NCBI GenBank assembly: GCA_017935345.1
Contig: JAGBHU010000042.1
Coordinates: 271,304 to 335,303, forward strand
Length of the DNA: 64,000 bases
Reading direction: 5' to 3'
From: Coprococcus sp.
GTDB taxonomy: Bacteria > Bacillota > Clostridia > Lachnospirales > Lachnospiraceae
In this document: positions 55,318 through 64,000 of the stretch, piece by piece
Layout of the letters: every line of letters begins with the position of its first letter
Numbering within the stretch: position 1 is the first letter of the stretch
Made by a program: the position numbers and the translations under genes
Notes under the pieces: model-generated
The model's input: the letters and a program-made list of their open reading frames with translations, nothing else
Told to the model about the DNA's origin: nothing
Databases searched by the model: none

Positions 55318-55347
55318 GTAAAATATTTTACTTATGTAAAATATTAT
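55318..55347. promoter_or_regulatory. Probable TetR operator
   Basis: GTAAAATATTTTAC (55318-55331) is a perfect 14-bp palindrome, and GTAAAATATTAT repeats 18 bp further on. It lies between the TetR gene and glgB, a typical site for autoregulation and control of the neighbour. Confidence 0.7.
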
Positions 55348-55470
55348 ATATGGAAAATCCAAAGCCTCTTTTTTATAATATATAAAAAATTTACTATAGT
55401 CAATCAATCAAAATATGTATTGAAAATATAATTTCAGAATAAGAAAATATGAAGACAAAGGAGAAGGAAT

Positions 55471-57348
55471 ATGGATTTATATGAATTTTATTCAGGAAGA
55501 TGCTTTGATGCATATAAAGCACTGGGTGCGCATGTTATAAAGAGTATAACAGGAAGAAGCAGGAAGGAAAAAATAACAGGTGTAGAATTTGTAACATATG
55601 CTCCGAATGCGGCAGGGGTAAATGTGACGGGGACGTTTAATAACTGGGAAGAGACTGTAATGGAAAGGTGCTATGACGGCAGCTTTTTTAAATGTTTTGT
55701 AGAAAATGCAAGACCGGGAATGATGTATAAATACAAAATATATACAAAGGACGGCAGGTGTATAGACCATTGTGACCCGTATGGTTTTGGAATGGAGCTA
55801 AGACCGGGATTTGCATCGATTATAAGGGATTTATCAGAATATCAATTTACCGATGAAAAATGGATGAAGAACAGAACGGAATGTAAAGGCAGCCCGTTAA
55901 ATATATATGAGATGCATTTAAGCTCATGGAGATGTAAGCCGGTATTCAATGAGCAGGGGCAGGTGATGACACCTGATGAAGTAATAGCGGCAGACAGAGT
56001 AGCAGAGGGATGGTATAGCTATAAAGAGCTGGCTCCTATGTTGGTAGAATATCTGAAGGAGCAGGGCTATAACTATGTGGAATTTATGCCTCTTTCCGAG
56101 CATCCAAGCGACCAGTCATGGGGATATCAGAATACAGGATTTTTCAGCCCGACTGCAAGATATGGAACAGCGGCAGAGCTGAAAGAATTAATAGACATCC
56201 TTCACAGGAATGGTATAGGAGTGATTATGGATTTCGTTCCTGTACATTTTGCATTAGACGGTTATGGACTTGCAAAATATGACGGTACTGCACTCTACGA
56301 GCATCCTTCAGATGATGTCGGATATAGTGAGTGGGGAAGTAAGAACTTTATACATTCAAAGGGAGAGGTGCAGAGCTTCTTACAGAGTGCGGCAAATTAC
56401 TGGCTGACGGAATATCATTTTGACGGACTCCGTATGGATGCGATCAGCCGTATCATATACTGGATGGGTGACGAGAACCGTGGTGTCAATGAAAAGGCGG
56501 TGGAGTTCATTAAGGGAATGAATCAGGGACTGAAGGACAGACATCCGTCATGTATCTTATGTGCAGAGGATTCTACGGATTATGCAGGAACGACCAAGGA
56601 AACGAGGTATAACGGTCTGGGATTTGATTATAAATGGGATATGGGCTGGATGAATGATACATTAAATTTCTTCAGAACACTGCCATTTTGCCGTGACAAG
56701 GAGTATCATAAGCTGTCATTTTCCATGATGTATTATTATAATGAAAGATATTTGCTTCCGTTTTCTCATGATGAGGTGGTTCATGGCAAGGCAACCATTA
56801 TCCAGAAAATGGCGGGTGGATATGAGGAAAAATTCCCAAATGTAAAAGCGCTCTATGCATATATGTATGCGCATCCCGGAAAGAAGCTCAATTTTATGGG
56901 AAATGAAATTGCCCAGTTCAGAGAGTGGGATGAGCGTCGTGAGCAGGACTGGGATATGTTGAAATATCCAAAGCATGACTCCTTTAACAGATACATAAAG
57001 GATTTGAACAGAATATATATGAATGAAGCTGCACTTTCCGCATGGGATGATGATCCGCATGGCTTCGACTGGATTTTGTGTGGCAAGGAACAGGATGTCG
57101 TGTACATTTTCCAGAGGGTTGTAAACGAGAATAAGGTCGTCGTTGTACTGAACCTTTCCGGAGTAACGTATAAGGATTATCATTTCAGATATGGAAATGG
57201 TGACAGGATGGATGTACTTATTCATTCTGACTGGAATAAATATGGTGGAGATACAAAGGATGATGTAACTGCCATAAGGGGTGTGGATGGCGACTTTGGT
57301 TTTGATTTGCCGGCACTTTCAGCAATGTATCTTAAGCCGATGGATTAA
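55471..57348 (+). CDS. glgB: 1,4-alpha-glucan branching enzyme
   Basis: GH13 glycogen branching enzyme (625 aa). An N-terminal CBM48-like domain (VTGTFNNWEETVMERC) is followed by the catalytic barrel with nucleophile Asp in FDGLRMDAISRI, acid Glu in LCAEDSTDY and the second Asp in FSHDEVVHGK. The start follows AAAGGAG. No other glycogen gene is in the window. A TATAAT at 55427 may be its -10. It is the only gene downstream of the TetR operator before the adhesin. Confidence 0.94.
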   Translation: MDLYEFYSGRCFDAYKALGAHVIKSITGRSRKEKITGVEFVTYAPNAAGVNVTGTFNNWEETVMERCYDGSFFKCFVENARPGMMYKYKIYTKDGRCIDHCDPYGFGMELRPGFASIIRDLSEYQFTDEKWMKNRTECKGSPLNIYEMHLSSWRCKPVFNEQGQVMTPDEVIAADRVAEGWYSYKELAPMLVEYLKEQGYNYVEFMPLSEHPSDQSWGYQNTGFFSPTARYGTAAELKELIDILHRNGIGVIMDFVPVHFALDGYGLAKYDGTALYEHPSDDVGYSEWGSKNFIHSKGEVQSFLQSAANYWLTEYHFDGLRMDAISRIIYWMGDENRGVNEKAVEFIKGMNQGLKDRHPSCILCAEDSTDYAGTTKETRYNGLGFDYKWDMGWMNDTLNFFRTLPFCRDKEYHKLSFSMMYYYNERYLLPFSHDEVVHGKATIIQKMAGGYEEKFPNVKALYAYMYAHPGKKLNFMGNEIAQFREWDERREQDWDMLKYPKHDSFNRYIKDLNRIYMNEAALSAWDDDPHGFDWILCGKEQDVVYIFQRVVNENKVVVVLNLSGVTYKDYHFRYGNGDRMDVLIHSDWNKYGGDTKDDVTAIRGVDGDFGFDLPALSAMYLKPMD

Positions 57349-57490
57349 AGTGGAGATAGAAAAAATTTTTGTGCATTTTGTACTAAAACAATGAAAATTA
57401 TTGTGATAAATAACATTTAGTGGTATAGTTATTAGTAAATGATATTATATAATAGGTTAATGTAAGGAAGAAGGAAAGAGAGGAGATTTT

Positions 57491-60400
57491 ATGAAGAAAG
57501 TTATAAGCTTGTTCATGGTCTTTTGTTTAATTTTTACCTTAATGCCAAACAATGTAATAATAACTCGCGCTGCTGAAACAGACAATACTGGGTATGAAGC
57601 TGAAACAGAAGCGGACGAGCCACAAATAACAGAAGATATTGTGACAGGTAAGGACGAGATAACGACAGAGGACATGACTACGGAGGATGTATCCATAACG
57701 GAGGATGTATCCATAACGGAGGATGTATCCACAACAGAGGATGCGTCCACAACAGAAGATGCGTCCACAACAGAAAGTGCGTCCACAACAGAGGATGCGT
57801 CCACAACAGAGGATGCATCGACAACAGAAGATGTGCCGACAACGGAGGATGTGTTCACACAGGAAGAAACGGAAGAAGAATCAGGAATAGCTCCGTATGC
57901 TTTGGACACACCGGTAGATGCAAATAATTTTATGAATACGCATCAAATTCTGATTGAGGGTTCTGAGTATAAAGAAGGTACATTACTGGATACTGAAAAG
58001 CCATTTCAGGTAAAACTGGATTTTAAATACAGCTTTGATGATATCAGCAGCAACGGTATGAGCTATTACTATGAATTGCCGGAACATATCTCAATCGGTG
58101 ATGTGGCATCAGCAGATGCTCCCAATGATTTGTTAAATGGAGCAAATCAGAAAATAGGTACATATTATTATAAAGACAATAAAATTTATTTTACTTTTGA
58201 TGCAAATACCGGCGAGCAGATTGCATTCTTTGATTTGAATGCATCATGGGACAAGGTTGAAAATATGGCAAACGTGGTTATTCCATGGAAGGATGGCGAC
58301 GAGGTTGTCAGCTTTGATAGTGCACATATGCTTGTGTCAAAAACGCAGGGTAATTTTATTCAGACGGAAGATGGAAGAAATGTTAAAAAGTATGAGGTTA
58401 CCCTTCAGCCAAAGGCGAAATATGCCAATACAACAATACCGGGAGTAACCTTGACGGATAATTTTTTTGGTAACGGTTTGGTTCTGGCATATGATTTGGA
58501 TGTTGACCCGACAATCAAAAATCCGGATATGGACAATACGCGTAGTGGGGATATTAAGCTGTCCTATTATGACAAATTGGGTAATAAGACGGATACCAAG
58601 TGGAAGAATTTTGAAGATACAAATGTTACAAAGGAAGGAACTTCATATATATTTGCGATTGACAACCTTACCATTCCGGAGGGTGGAAAAATTGTAGCGG
58701 AATATTTTGTCGAGGTTCCATTGGAGGAAAAGGTAAAGTGGGATGCTAGTAATGCAACAGTTTATCATTCTAATGAAGCAGTTGGTACGCATGATGTAAA
58801 AAATGCCGATACCGGCGAAACCGTAACACTAAAAACGAAAACAGAAATTGTTGCATGGTATGGGACAAGTAATCAATGGGTATTGAAATCCAAAAATGAT
58901 AAAGCCGTAACAACAGTTACAAAGCCGGACGGTGAAATGAATTCCATTCCATATACATTGAGTATTAATCGTTACAGAAGTTATAGTTTGGGCGGTTCAG
59001 TTGTTAAGGATGAGATTACAAGAGTTGTTGGCGGAGATGTTTTATATGATACAGATACGCCGGGTTGGATTGAATATGCCAAGGGCTGGGGTGAAGCCAA
59101 ACAGGAGGCATCTGAGAATTCCACCAAAAATCTGCCATGGGTTATTCTTTCATATGCAGAATATGAAAGCCTGCGGGGACTTACAGTTAAATCTGAGGAA
59201 ACAGCACTGGAACGACTGGTTTCCGATGGCAGTTTTGCTTCCTTAAGACAAAGTCTTTTGACGGCAATTAATAATTCGCAGGGTACAAGCTACTCCAAGC
59301 TGACTGCAGATATTGCCAGCAACTATATTTTTACATTTGATAAAAAAGACAGTGCTGCAGTTGCGGCAAATGCAGCACCGAATTTTATCTGGTTTGTACC
59401 ATTGGATACTGACGGTACACCAACCGCATATTTCTTCCATTATAATACACTTGCTTCACCGAGTGTCGGTTCTTTGACCAATGGTGTCAATATGTGGTAT
59501 ACGGAATTCGAGGCAACTGACGGCAAAGGAAAGCCTTGGACAAATCCGAAGGCAATGGAGGTTGCCAAGGTAAATGATGGTGTATATCAGGGCGCTGATG
59601 GAAATTACTATGTTGACTGGACAATTAGTATTACACTTCCTGCAGGAAGCGGCGGCTTTGAACAAATTTGTTTGTGGGATTATTTGCAGCAATATGGAAA
59701 TGTTCCGATTGGAAAAGGAACATACACCGTTACAGACTGGCTTGCAGGAATTTCAAGAAGCTCGTATTCTTTGGATTATTACTATACAAATTGTAATGGA
59801 AGGGCTGACTCAGAAGAATGGAGAAATTATTTAAGAAATTTTTCTGAGCAGGTGTTTACGGTATCATCTTCCAGCAAAGATGCAAGCGTGCAGAATGTTG
59901 TAAACCGTATAGAAGGCGGCTTCTATTGGGGAGCTTGGAATTACGGATGGGGAGATAGAAATAACAGCCCGACCAGCATGGCAATTTCTCCTGAAGGTCC
60001 GATAAATGCAAGTAATATTTATAGTGCGGATTCAGAAGCCGAATATGCAGGACAATTTATAGCAGATCATATTTGTAAGTCATACAGTACGGTTTATGAG
60101 GGAGATACATTTTCTCCTAGCACATTAGTATTCTATATTGGTGACCTTCCGGGCACAAAAACAGGATATACAATCGATATTGATTATACAACACAGGTAA
60201 ATCCTGCATTGGTAGCAGCCATGCCGGAGATTATGAAACGAGATAATCTTGATAAGCTTACGATGACGAATACGGTACATGCACATCAGAGTTTACCGGA
60301 TAATGACAGCTATAGAACATTTTATTTGTCACCAAGTTCGGGACGTATCGCAACAGCGACCAGTCCTTACTGGATTAGTGTAAATGATGTGGTTCCGCCG

Positions 60401-63400
60401 ATATCCAAGAGTGGAAGTTACAGCCGTACGAATCAGGAAATTGATTATACGGTACTTGTAAATGATGAGAAAACACTTGTTGCTGAGAATAAAACCTATA
60501 GAATCAGGGATAGCCTCAGCTTGTCAGGTATTTTGTATAAAGAAGACAGTGTTGTTCTTCGGGATGAGAACAATAAGGTAGTATATTCTGGTAATCCGAA
60601 GATAACAGCAGATGCAAAATATAAAAATTTGGTTAAATTCAATTGTACCAAACAAAGTTCTTCCAATAATTCGTTCGTATTGGAAATAAATAACAGCAGT
60701 GGCGTATTTGCCGATGCGGACGGAAAACTCCAGAAACTGACTTTGACCTATACGGTAGATGCAAAGGATATACCAAACAGGACTTCCATGCAAAACACGG
60801 TAAAATTATTATCACTGACAACAAATCCTGATACGGGAGAATTGACAGAGATCTTGCTTGGAACATCCTCCAGCGATATTATGCCGGATGCTGCTCTTGA
60901 TAAAAAGCTCATTAAACAGCCGACGGCTGACAACAGTTATAAAGCAACATTTGCAGTTGTTGTAGATTTGGAATCAACCTATGCAGACGGTTATTTAAAG
61001 AGCTTGAAAAAGGGTGATGTATTTACGATTAAAGATACTTTGGAGAAGAATCTGATACTTGATATCAATTCTATCAAGGTATTTGGCTTTGATGAAGTAA
61101 CTGAGCAATATAAACAGCTAAAAAATGGCTATATTTTAAAATATAATGATATAACCAAGACCTTGACAGCAGATATCGTTGTGTCAGAGAGCATATCACG
61201 ATACATGCTGCAATATGAAACATCGGTTGAAGGTAATGCCAATAAATATACAACATTTGTCAACACAGCAAGTATTGAGGGCTCGGATGTTGATGTTGTG
61301 CGGTATGAAGACCGGATATTTAAATATTCGTATGGTGCCGGAGCAATTACGGAAAACCGTAAAATTACGCTGGTAAAATATGATGAAAAAAATCTGGAGA
61401 CGAGATTAGAGAATGCAGAATTTGAACTTTGGCAATATGAGAATGGAAATTGGGTGGAGCTGACTACCGCAGCGAACGGACATGAGGTTTTGAGTACGGA
61501 TACGAATGGTATTTTTGTTGTCAGCAACGCTTTAAGCCAAAAGGTACAGTTTGTCAAAGATGGAAGCTGGTACAAGATGGTTGAGGTAAAAGCACCAAAG
61601 GATTATGTCATTGATGATGAGCCGATATACTATTATGTAACAGATAAGGATGGCAATCCACCGAATGAGTCAGATATACCTGAGGGTATTACAGAGTACA
61701 GGATAATTGCTTCAGATTCAGGTATGCTGTTGGTTACCAACAGTAAGATGGTGCTGGATATCTACAAGACAGATGCTATTGATGGAACAGCACTTACAGG
61801 TGCGGCATTTACAGTATTTAGTGATGCAGCATGTAAGAATGCACTTGCAACATCAGCTGCAATAGAGGGAGAAAACGGAAACTATCGCATAGCAGAGATT
61901 CCGATAGGTAATGGAAATACGACACTTTATTTGAAGGAAACAACGGCTCCGAAAGGATATTCACTTTCAAAGACTGTTTATAAGATTGTTATAACAAATG
62001 GCGAGCTTAAAGGTATTGAGAGTGTTGACGGAACGGAAAAGCTGACGATTGACCGGACCGGTGAATATCCAAAGGCTACGGTTAAAAATGATGCAACAAC
62101 AGGTAAACTCCAGATAAGTAAACTGGTACATGCACCTGCAACGGGTTCTCCGGCATATAAGCAGGAGTTTGAATTTACAATCAACCTTAAAAATGCTTCC
62201 GGTGCAGCATTGACCGGTTCATTTGCCAGCGAGAAGACAGATGCTGAGGGCAATATTACAAAAGGAACCGTGAAGAACGGTGACAAAATAAAATTGTGCC
62301 ATAATGAGTCTGTTTATATAAAAGGCTTACCGGATGGTGCAAAATATACCATTACAGAAACAGTAGATGACAACTATAAGACAAGCTACAGCATAACGGA
62401 TTTTAAGACATCATCTGATGAAGACGAAAAGATACAGGGAAATGTTGCAGAAGGCGTTATCGAAGCAGCCAATAAGGATAATGTTTTATTTAGTAATTCC
62501 CTGTATACGAGCGTTGTTCTGGATGCAACCAAGGTAGTAGAAGCAGGTACTCTTGAAGAATTAGAGAGCTTTCAGTTTGGCTTATACAAGTTGAGCAGTA
62601 TGAATGCTTCATGGCCGACAAAAACTGTTCAGACAAAAACAGTAGATAAAGAGACGGCAAAAGCAACCTTTGAAGAGCTTGAGTTTTATACTCCGGGTAC
62701 ATATTACTATGGTGTTGCAGAGATATTGCCGGCGGCAGCATCACGAGCATCATATATTACTTATTCCATTCAGCATATTGTTGCGGAAATTGTTGTATCA
62801 TATGGAACCAATGGTATGATGCAAACAAAGGTTTCTTATTATGATTATAATACGAAAAAGAAACTGGACGATATAACAATTACCAATTACTATTCCGCAA
62901 CGGGTGGTATCACGTTTACTGCGACGAAGCAGATTAATGATGGTGCTACTGAGGGCTTAATGAAAAAAGGACTTTTCAAATTCGAGATGAAGGATGAAAA
63001 GGGAAAAGTAGTAGCAACCGGAACAAATGATGAGAATGGAAAAATTCAATTTTCAGAAATTGAATATGCATTGAATAAGGAACAGAATGATTTAGGTACG
63101 CATACATATACCATTCAAGAGGTAAATGGCAATAATACGGAATGGACATATGATACAACAAGCTATAAAGTAACTGTCGAAGTAAAGGATAATTATGATG
63201 GTACTTTGGCAGTTGTGGTAAAGTCGGGTGCGACGAAATCAGGAGCAGACTACAGTATTACGCCGAAGGCCGGAAGAACTGCTGCTTTTGTAAACAGATA
63301 TGAGTCAAAATGCAGTATTCAGGTAAATGCACTCAAGGTGGTTGAAAATCTGGACAAGATGGTTCAGAACAGCACATTGACAAACGGAGAATTTGAGTTT

Positions 63401-64000
63401 GAATTATATGAGATGATTCCACAGAAGACAGGTGATCCGATTAAGACAAAAATAGCAACTGCAAAAACGGATGCCCAAGGAAAATTCTCATTTACACTTC
63501 AGTATGATTTAAATACAGATCAGGATGACCGTGGTACACATACTTATGTGTTAGAAGAGAATGTAGCATATAAGGCAACCGGTATTTACAATACGGCATC
63601 GGCAGCGACATTTACGGTTACAGTTACAAATAATGATAACGGTCTGTCTGCAAAAATGAGTGATGAAGCAGCAGCAGGTCTTACATTCGAAAATACTGCA
63701 ACGGAGGTAACCTTTAGTAAGACCAATGTAGGTGGTGAGGAAATTGCAGATGCAAAGCTTCAGATTCTTGATAAGGATGGCAATATAGTAGATGAATGGA
63801 CATCAAGTGCAACGGAGAAACATGTAGTTTACGGTCTCTCCACTAATGAAGAGTATATTATGCATGAAGTGACGGCACCGGACGGATATATACTTGCAAG
63901 TGATATCACCTTCAAGATTGATGAGAATGGAAATGCAATCGTCATCAGCAAGAAGGTATCTGAGGATGGTAAGGAGATTACAGACGAAGCTGTGGTAGAA
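57491..64000 (+). CDS. Giant surface adhesin with Cna-B/SpaA-type domains (partial)
   Basis: The first 2170 codons are open and run off the right edge. ATG 57491 follows GAGAGGAG. A signal peptide (MKKVISLFMVFCLIFTLMPN) is followed by a Thr/Glu/Asp repeat tract (about 55-125), a large N-terminal adhesive region (about 140-1280), then at least seven Cna-B/SpaA/pilin-like repeats starting near residues 1292, 1420, 1537, 1670, 1805, 1940 and 2070. They begin with Lys-bearing strands such as ITLVKYDEKNLETRLENAEF and end with Glu-bearing segments such as MVEVKAPKDY and YIMHEVTAPDGYIL, as expected for intramolecular isopeptide bonds. A wall-sorting signal should lie beyond the edge. Confidence 0.92.
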   Translation, partial: MKKVISLFMVFCLIFTLMPNNVIITRAAETDNTGYEAETEADEPQITEDIVTGKDEITTEDMTTEDVSITEDVSITEDVSTTEDASTTEDASTTESASTTEDASTTEDASTTEDVPTTEDVFTQEETEEESGIAPYALDTPVDANNFMNTHQILIEGSEYKEGTLLDTEKPFQVKLDFKYSFDDISSNGMSYYYELPEHISIGDVASADAPNDLLNGANQKIGTYYYKDNKIYFTFDANTGEQIAFFDLNASWDKVENMANVVIPWKDGDEVVSFDSAHMLVSKTQGNFIQTEDGRNVKKYEVTLQPKAKYANTTIPGVTLTDNFFGNGLVLAYDLDVDPTIKNPDMDNTRSGDIKLSYYDKLGNKTDTKWKNFEDTNVTKEGTSYIFAIDNLTIPEGGKIVAEYFVEVPLEEKVKWDASNATVYHSNEAVGTHDVKNADTGETVTLKTKTEIVAWYGTSNQWVLKSKNDKAVTTVTKPDGEMNSIPYTLSINRYRSYSLGGSVVKDEITRVVGGDVLYDTDTPGWIEYAKGWGEAKQEASENSTKNLPWVILSYAEYESLRGLTVKSEETALERLVSDGSFASLRQSLLTAINNSQGTSYSKLTADIASNYIFTFDKKDSAAVAANAAPNFIWFVPLDTDGTPTAYFFHYNTLASPSVGSLTNGVNMWYTEFEATDGKGKPWTNPKAMEVAKVNDGVYQGADGNYYVDWTISITLPAGSGGFEQICLWDYLQQYGNVPIGKGTYTVTDWLAGISRSSYSLDYYYTNCNGRADSEEWRNYLRNFSEQVFTVSSSSKDASVQNVVNRIEGGFYWGAWNYGWGDRNNSPTSMAISPEGPINASNIYSADSEAEYAGQFIADHICKSYSTVYEGDTFSPSTLVFYIGDLPGTKTGYTIDIDYTTQVNPALVAAMPEIMKRDNLDKLTMTNTVHAHQSLPDNDSYRTFYLSPSSGRIATATSPYWISVNDVVPPISKSGSYSRTNQEIDYTVLVNDEKTLVAENKTYRIRDSLSLSGILYKEDSVVLRDENNKVVYSGNPKITADAKYKNLVKFNCTKQSSSNNSFVLEINNSSGVFADADGKLQKLTLTYTVDAKDIPNRTSMQNTVKLLSLTTNPDTGELTEILLGTSSSDIMPDAALDKKLIKQPTADNSYKATFAVVVDLESTYADGYLKSLKKGDVFTIKDTLEKNLILDINSIKVFGFDEVTEQYKQLKNGYILKYNDITKTLTADIVVSESISRYMLQYETSVEGNANKYTTFVNTASIEGSDVDVVRYEDRIFKYSYGAGAITENRKITLVKYDEKNLETRLENAEFELWQYENGNWVELTTAANGHEVLSTDTNGIFVVSNALSQKVQFVKDGSWYKMVEVKAPKDYVIDDEPIYYYVTDKDGNPPNESDIPEGITEYRIIASDSGMLLVTNSKMVLDIYKTDAIDGTALTGAAFTVFSDAACKNALATSAAIEGENGNYRIAEIPIGNGNTTLYLKETTAPKGYSLSKTVYKIVITNGELKGIESVDGTEKLTIDRTGEYPKATVKNDATTGKLQISKLVHAPATGSPAYKQEFEFTINLKNASGAALTGSFASEKTDAEGNITKGTVKNGDKIKLCHNESVYIKGLPDGAKYTITETVDDNYKTSYSITDFKTSSDEDEKIQGNVAEGVIEAANKDNVLFSNSLYTSVVLDATKVVEAGTLEELESFQFGLYKLSSMNASWPTKTVQTKTVDKETAKATFEELEFYTPGTYYYGVAEILPAAASRASYITYSIQHIVAEIVVSYGTNGMMQTKVSYYDYNTKKKLDDITITNYYSATGGITFTATKQINDGATEGLMKKGLFKFEMKDEKGKVVATGTNDENGKIQFSEIEYALNKEQNDLGTHTYTIQEVNGNNTEWTYDTTSYKVTVEVKDNYDGTLAVVVKSGATKSGADYSITPKAGRTAAFVNRYESKCSIQVNALKVVENLDKMVQNSTLTNGEFEFELYEMIPQKTGDPIKTKIATAKTDAQGKFSFTLQYDLNTDQDDRGTHTYVLEENVAYKATGIYNTASAATFTVTVTNNDNGLSAKMSDEAAAGLTFENTATEVTFSKTNVGGEEIADAKLQILDKDGNIVDEWTSSATEKHVVYGLSTNEEYIMHEVTAPDGYILASDITFKIDENGNAIVISKKVSEDGKEITDEAVVE
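57672..57862 (+). repeat. Coding STTED(A/V) repeat in the adhesin
   Basis: About eleven imperfect 18-bp units, typified by acaacagaggatgcgtcc, encode the acidic linker after the signal peptide. Copy number is likely to vary among strains. Confidence 0.88.

Noticed and set aside
57457..57909. Ser/Val-rich repetitive minus-strand frame
   Set aside because: It is antisense to the STTED repeat of the adhesin and crosses its start.
58239..63161. Several short frames on both strands (for example 58239-58448, 59001-59246, 61129-61575)
   Set aside because: All lie inside the uninterrupted adhesin frame, which continues to the window edge.

Overview
The window reads as chromosome of a low-GC, Gram-positive anaerobe of the class Clostridia, most likely a gut Lachnospiraceae. 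The grounds are strong AGGAGG-type ribosome binding sites with frequent TTG starts, a tryptophan T-box, a fused AccD-AccA, an Agr-type cyclic peptide system, many lipoproteins, a clostripain-type protease and a Cna-B/SpaA-type surface protein. No rRNA, tRNA, insertion sequence or CRISPR array was seen. Most of the window is roughly 40% GC; 24.36-29.63 kb is clearly richer, about 50-60% in the lines sampled.

Layout. 0-1 kb: an MBOAT O-acyltransferase cut by the left edge, with its promoter. 1.09-1.37 kb: a probable type I toxin-antitoxin pair, made of a 36-residue membrane toxin and a convergent antisense RNA. 1.5-8.0 kb: the tryptophan operon trpEGDCBA under a T-box with a TGG specifier; trpF is absent from the operon. 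8.2-11.1 kb: an unrecognised operon with an octapeptide (GSQ) repeat protein, a DxD glycosyltransferase-like protein, an unknown protein and a GtrA-type membrane protein. 11.3-12.4 kb: two small unknowns. 12.7-20.5 kb: fatty-acid synthesis genes fabF, accDA and fabH, with a complete agr quorum-sensing locus between accDA and fabH. The signal-peptide gene agrD is transcribed away from agrBAC, and between them lie four half-sites at exact 21-bp spacing, two per strand. 20.6-24.1 kb: response regulator, ABC ATPase, permease and sensor kinase (a drug/peptide-sensing type cassette). 24.2-29.6 kb: two tandem hybrid kinases with HisKA-HATPase-REC-REC, of higher GC, preceded by a translationally coupled 19-codon leader.

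29.7-43.6 kb: citrate synthase; two single-pass membrane proteins with low-complexity cytoplasmic N-termini, one carrying a C11 protease domain; a CBS protein; a transglutaminase-fold protein that has lost its catalytic Cys and His; small Cys-rich and HPr-like proteins; uridine phosphorylase; a LOG-family hydrolase; a carrier protein paired with a YSNYIQL-type protein; and a response regulator, kinase and membrane-protein operon. 43.9-51.7 kb: five tandem paralogous lipoproteins of about 440-495 residues, divergent from that two-component operon. 51.9-57.3 kb: a D-2-hydroxyacid dehydrogenase, an AlkD-like DNA glycosylase, a membrane-anchored PTS IIB-IIA protein without IIC, a TetR regulator with a palindromic operator, and glycogen branching enzyme. 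57.5-64 kb: the first 2170 codons of a giant secreted adhesin, cut by the right edge.

Main themes are cell-surface biology (adhesin, lipoprotein array, acyltransferase, anchored protease), sensing (three complete two-component systems including Agr, plus two hybrid kinases) and housekeeping biosynthesis (Trp, fatty acids, glycogen). The least explained parts are the divergent agr locus, the lipoprotein array, the carrier-protein/YSNYIQL pair, the GSQ-repeat operon and the two inactive-looking enzyme domains.
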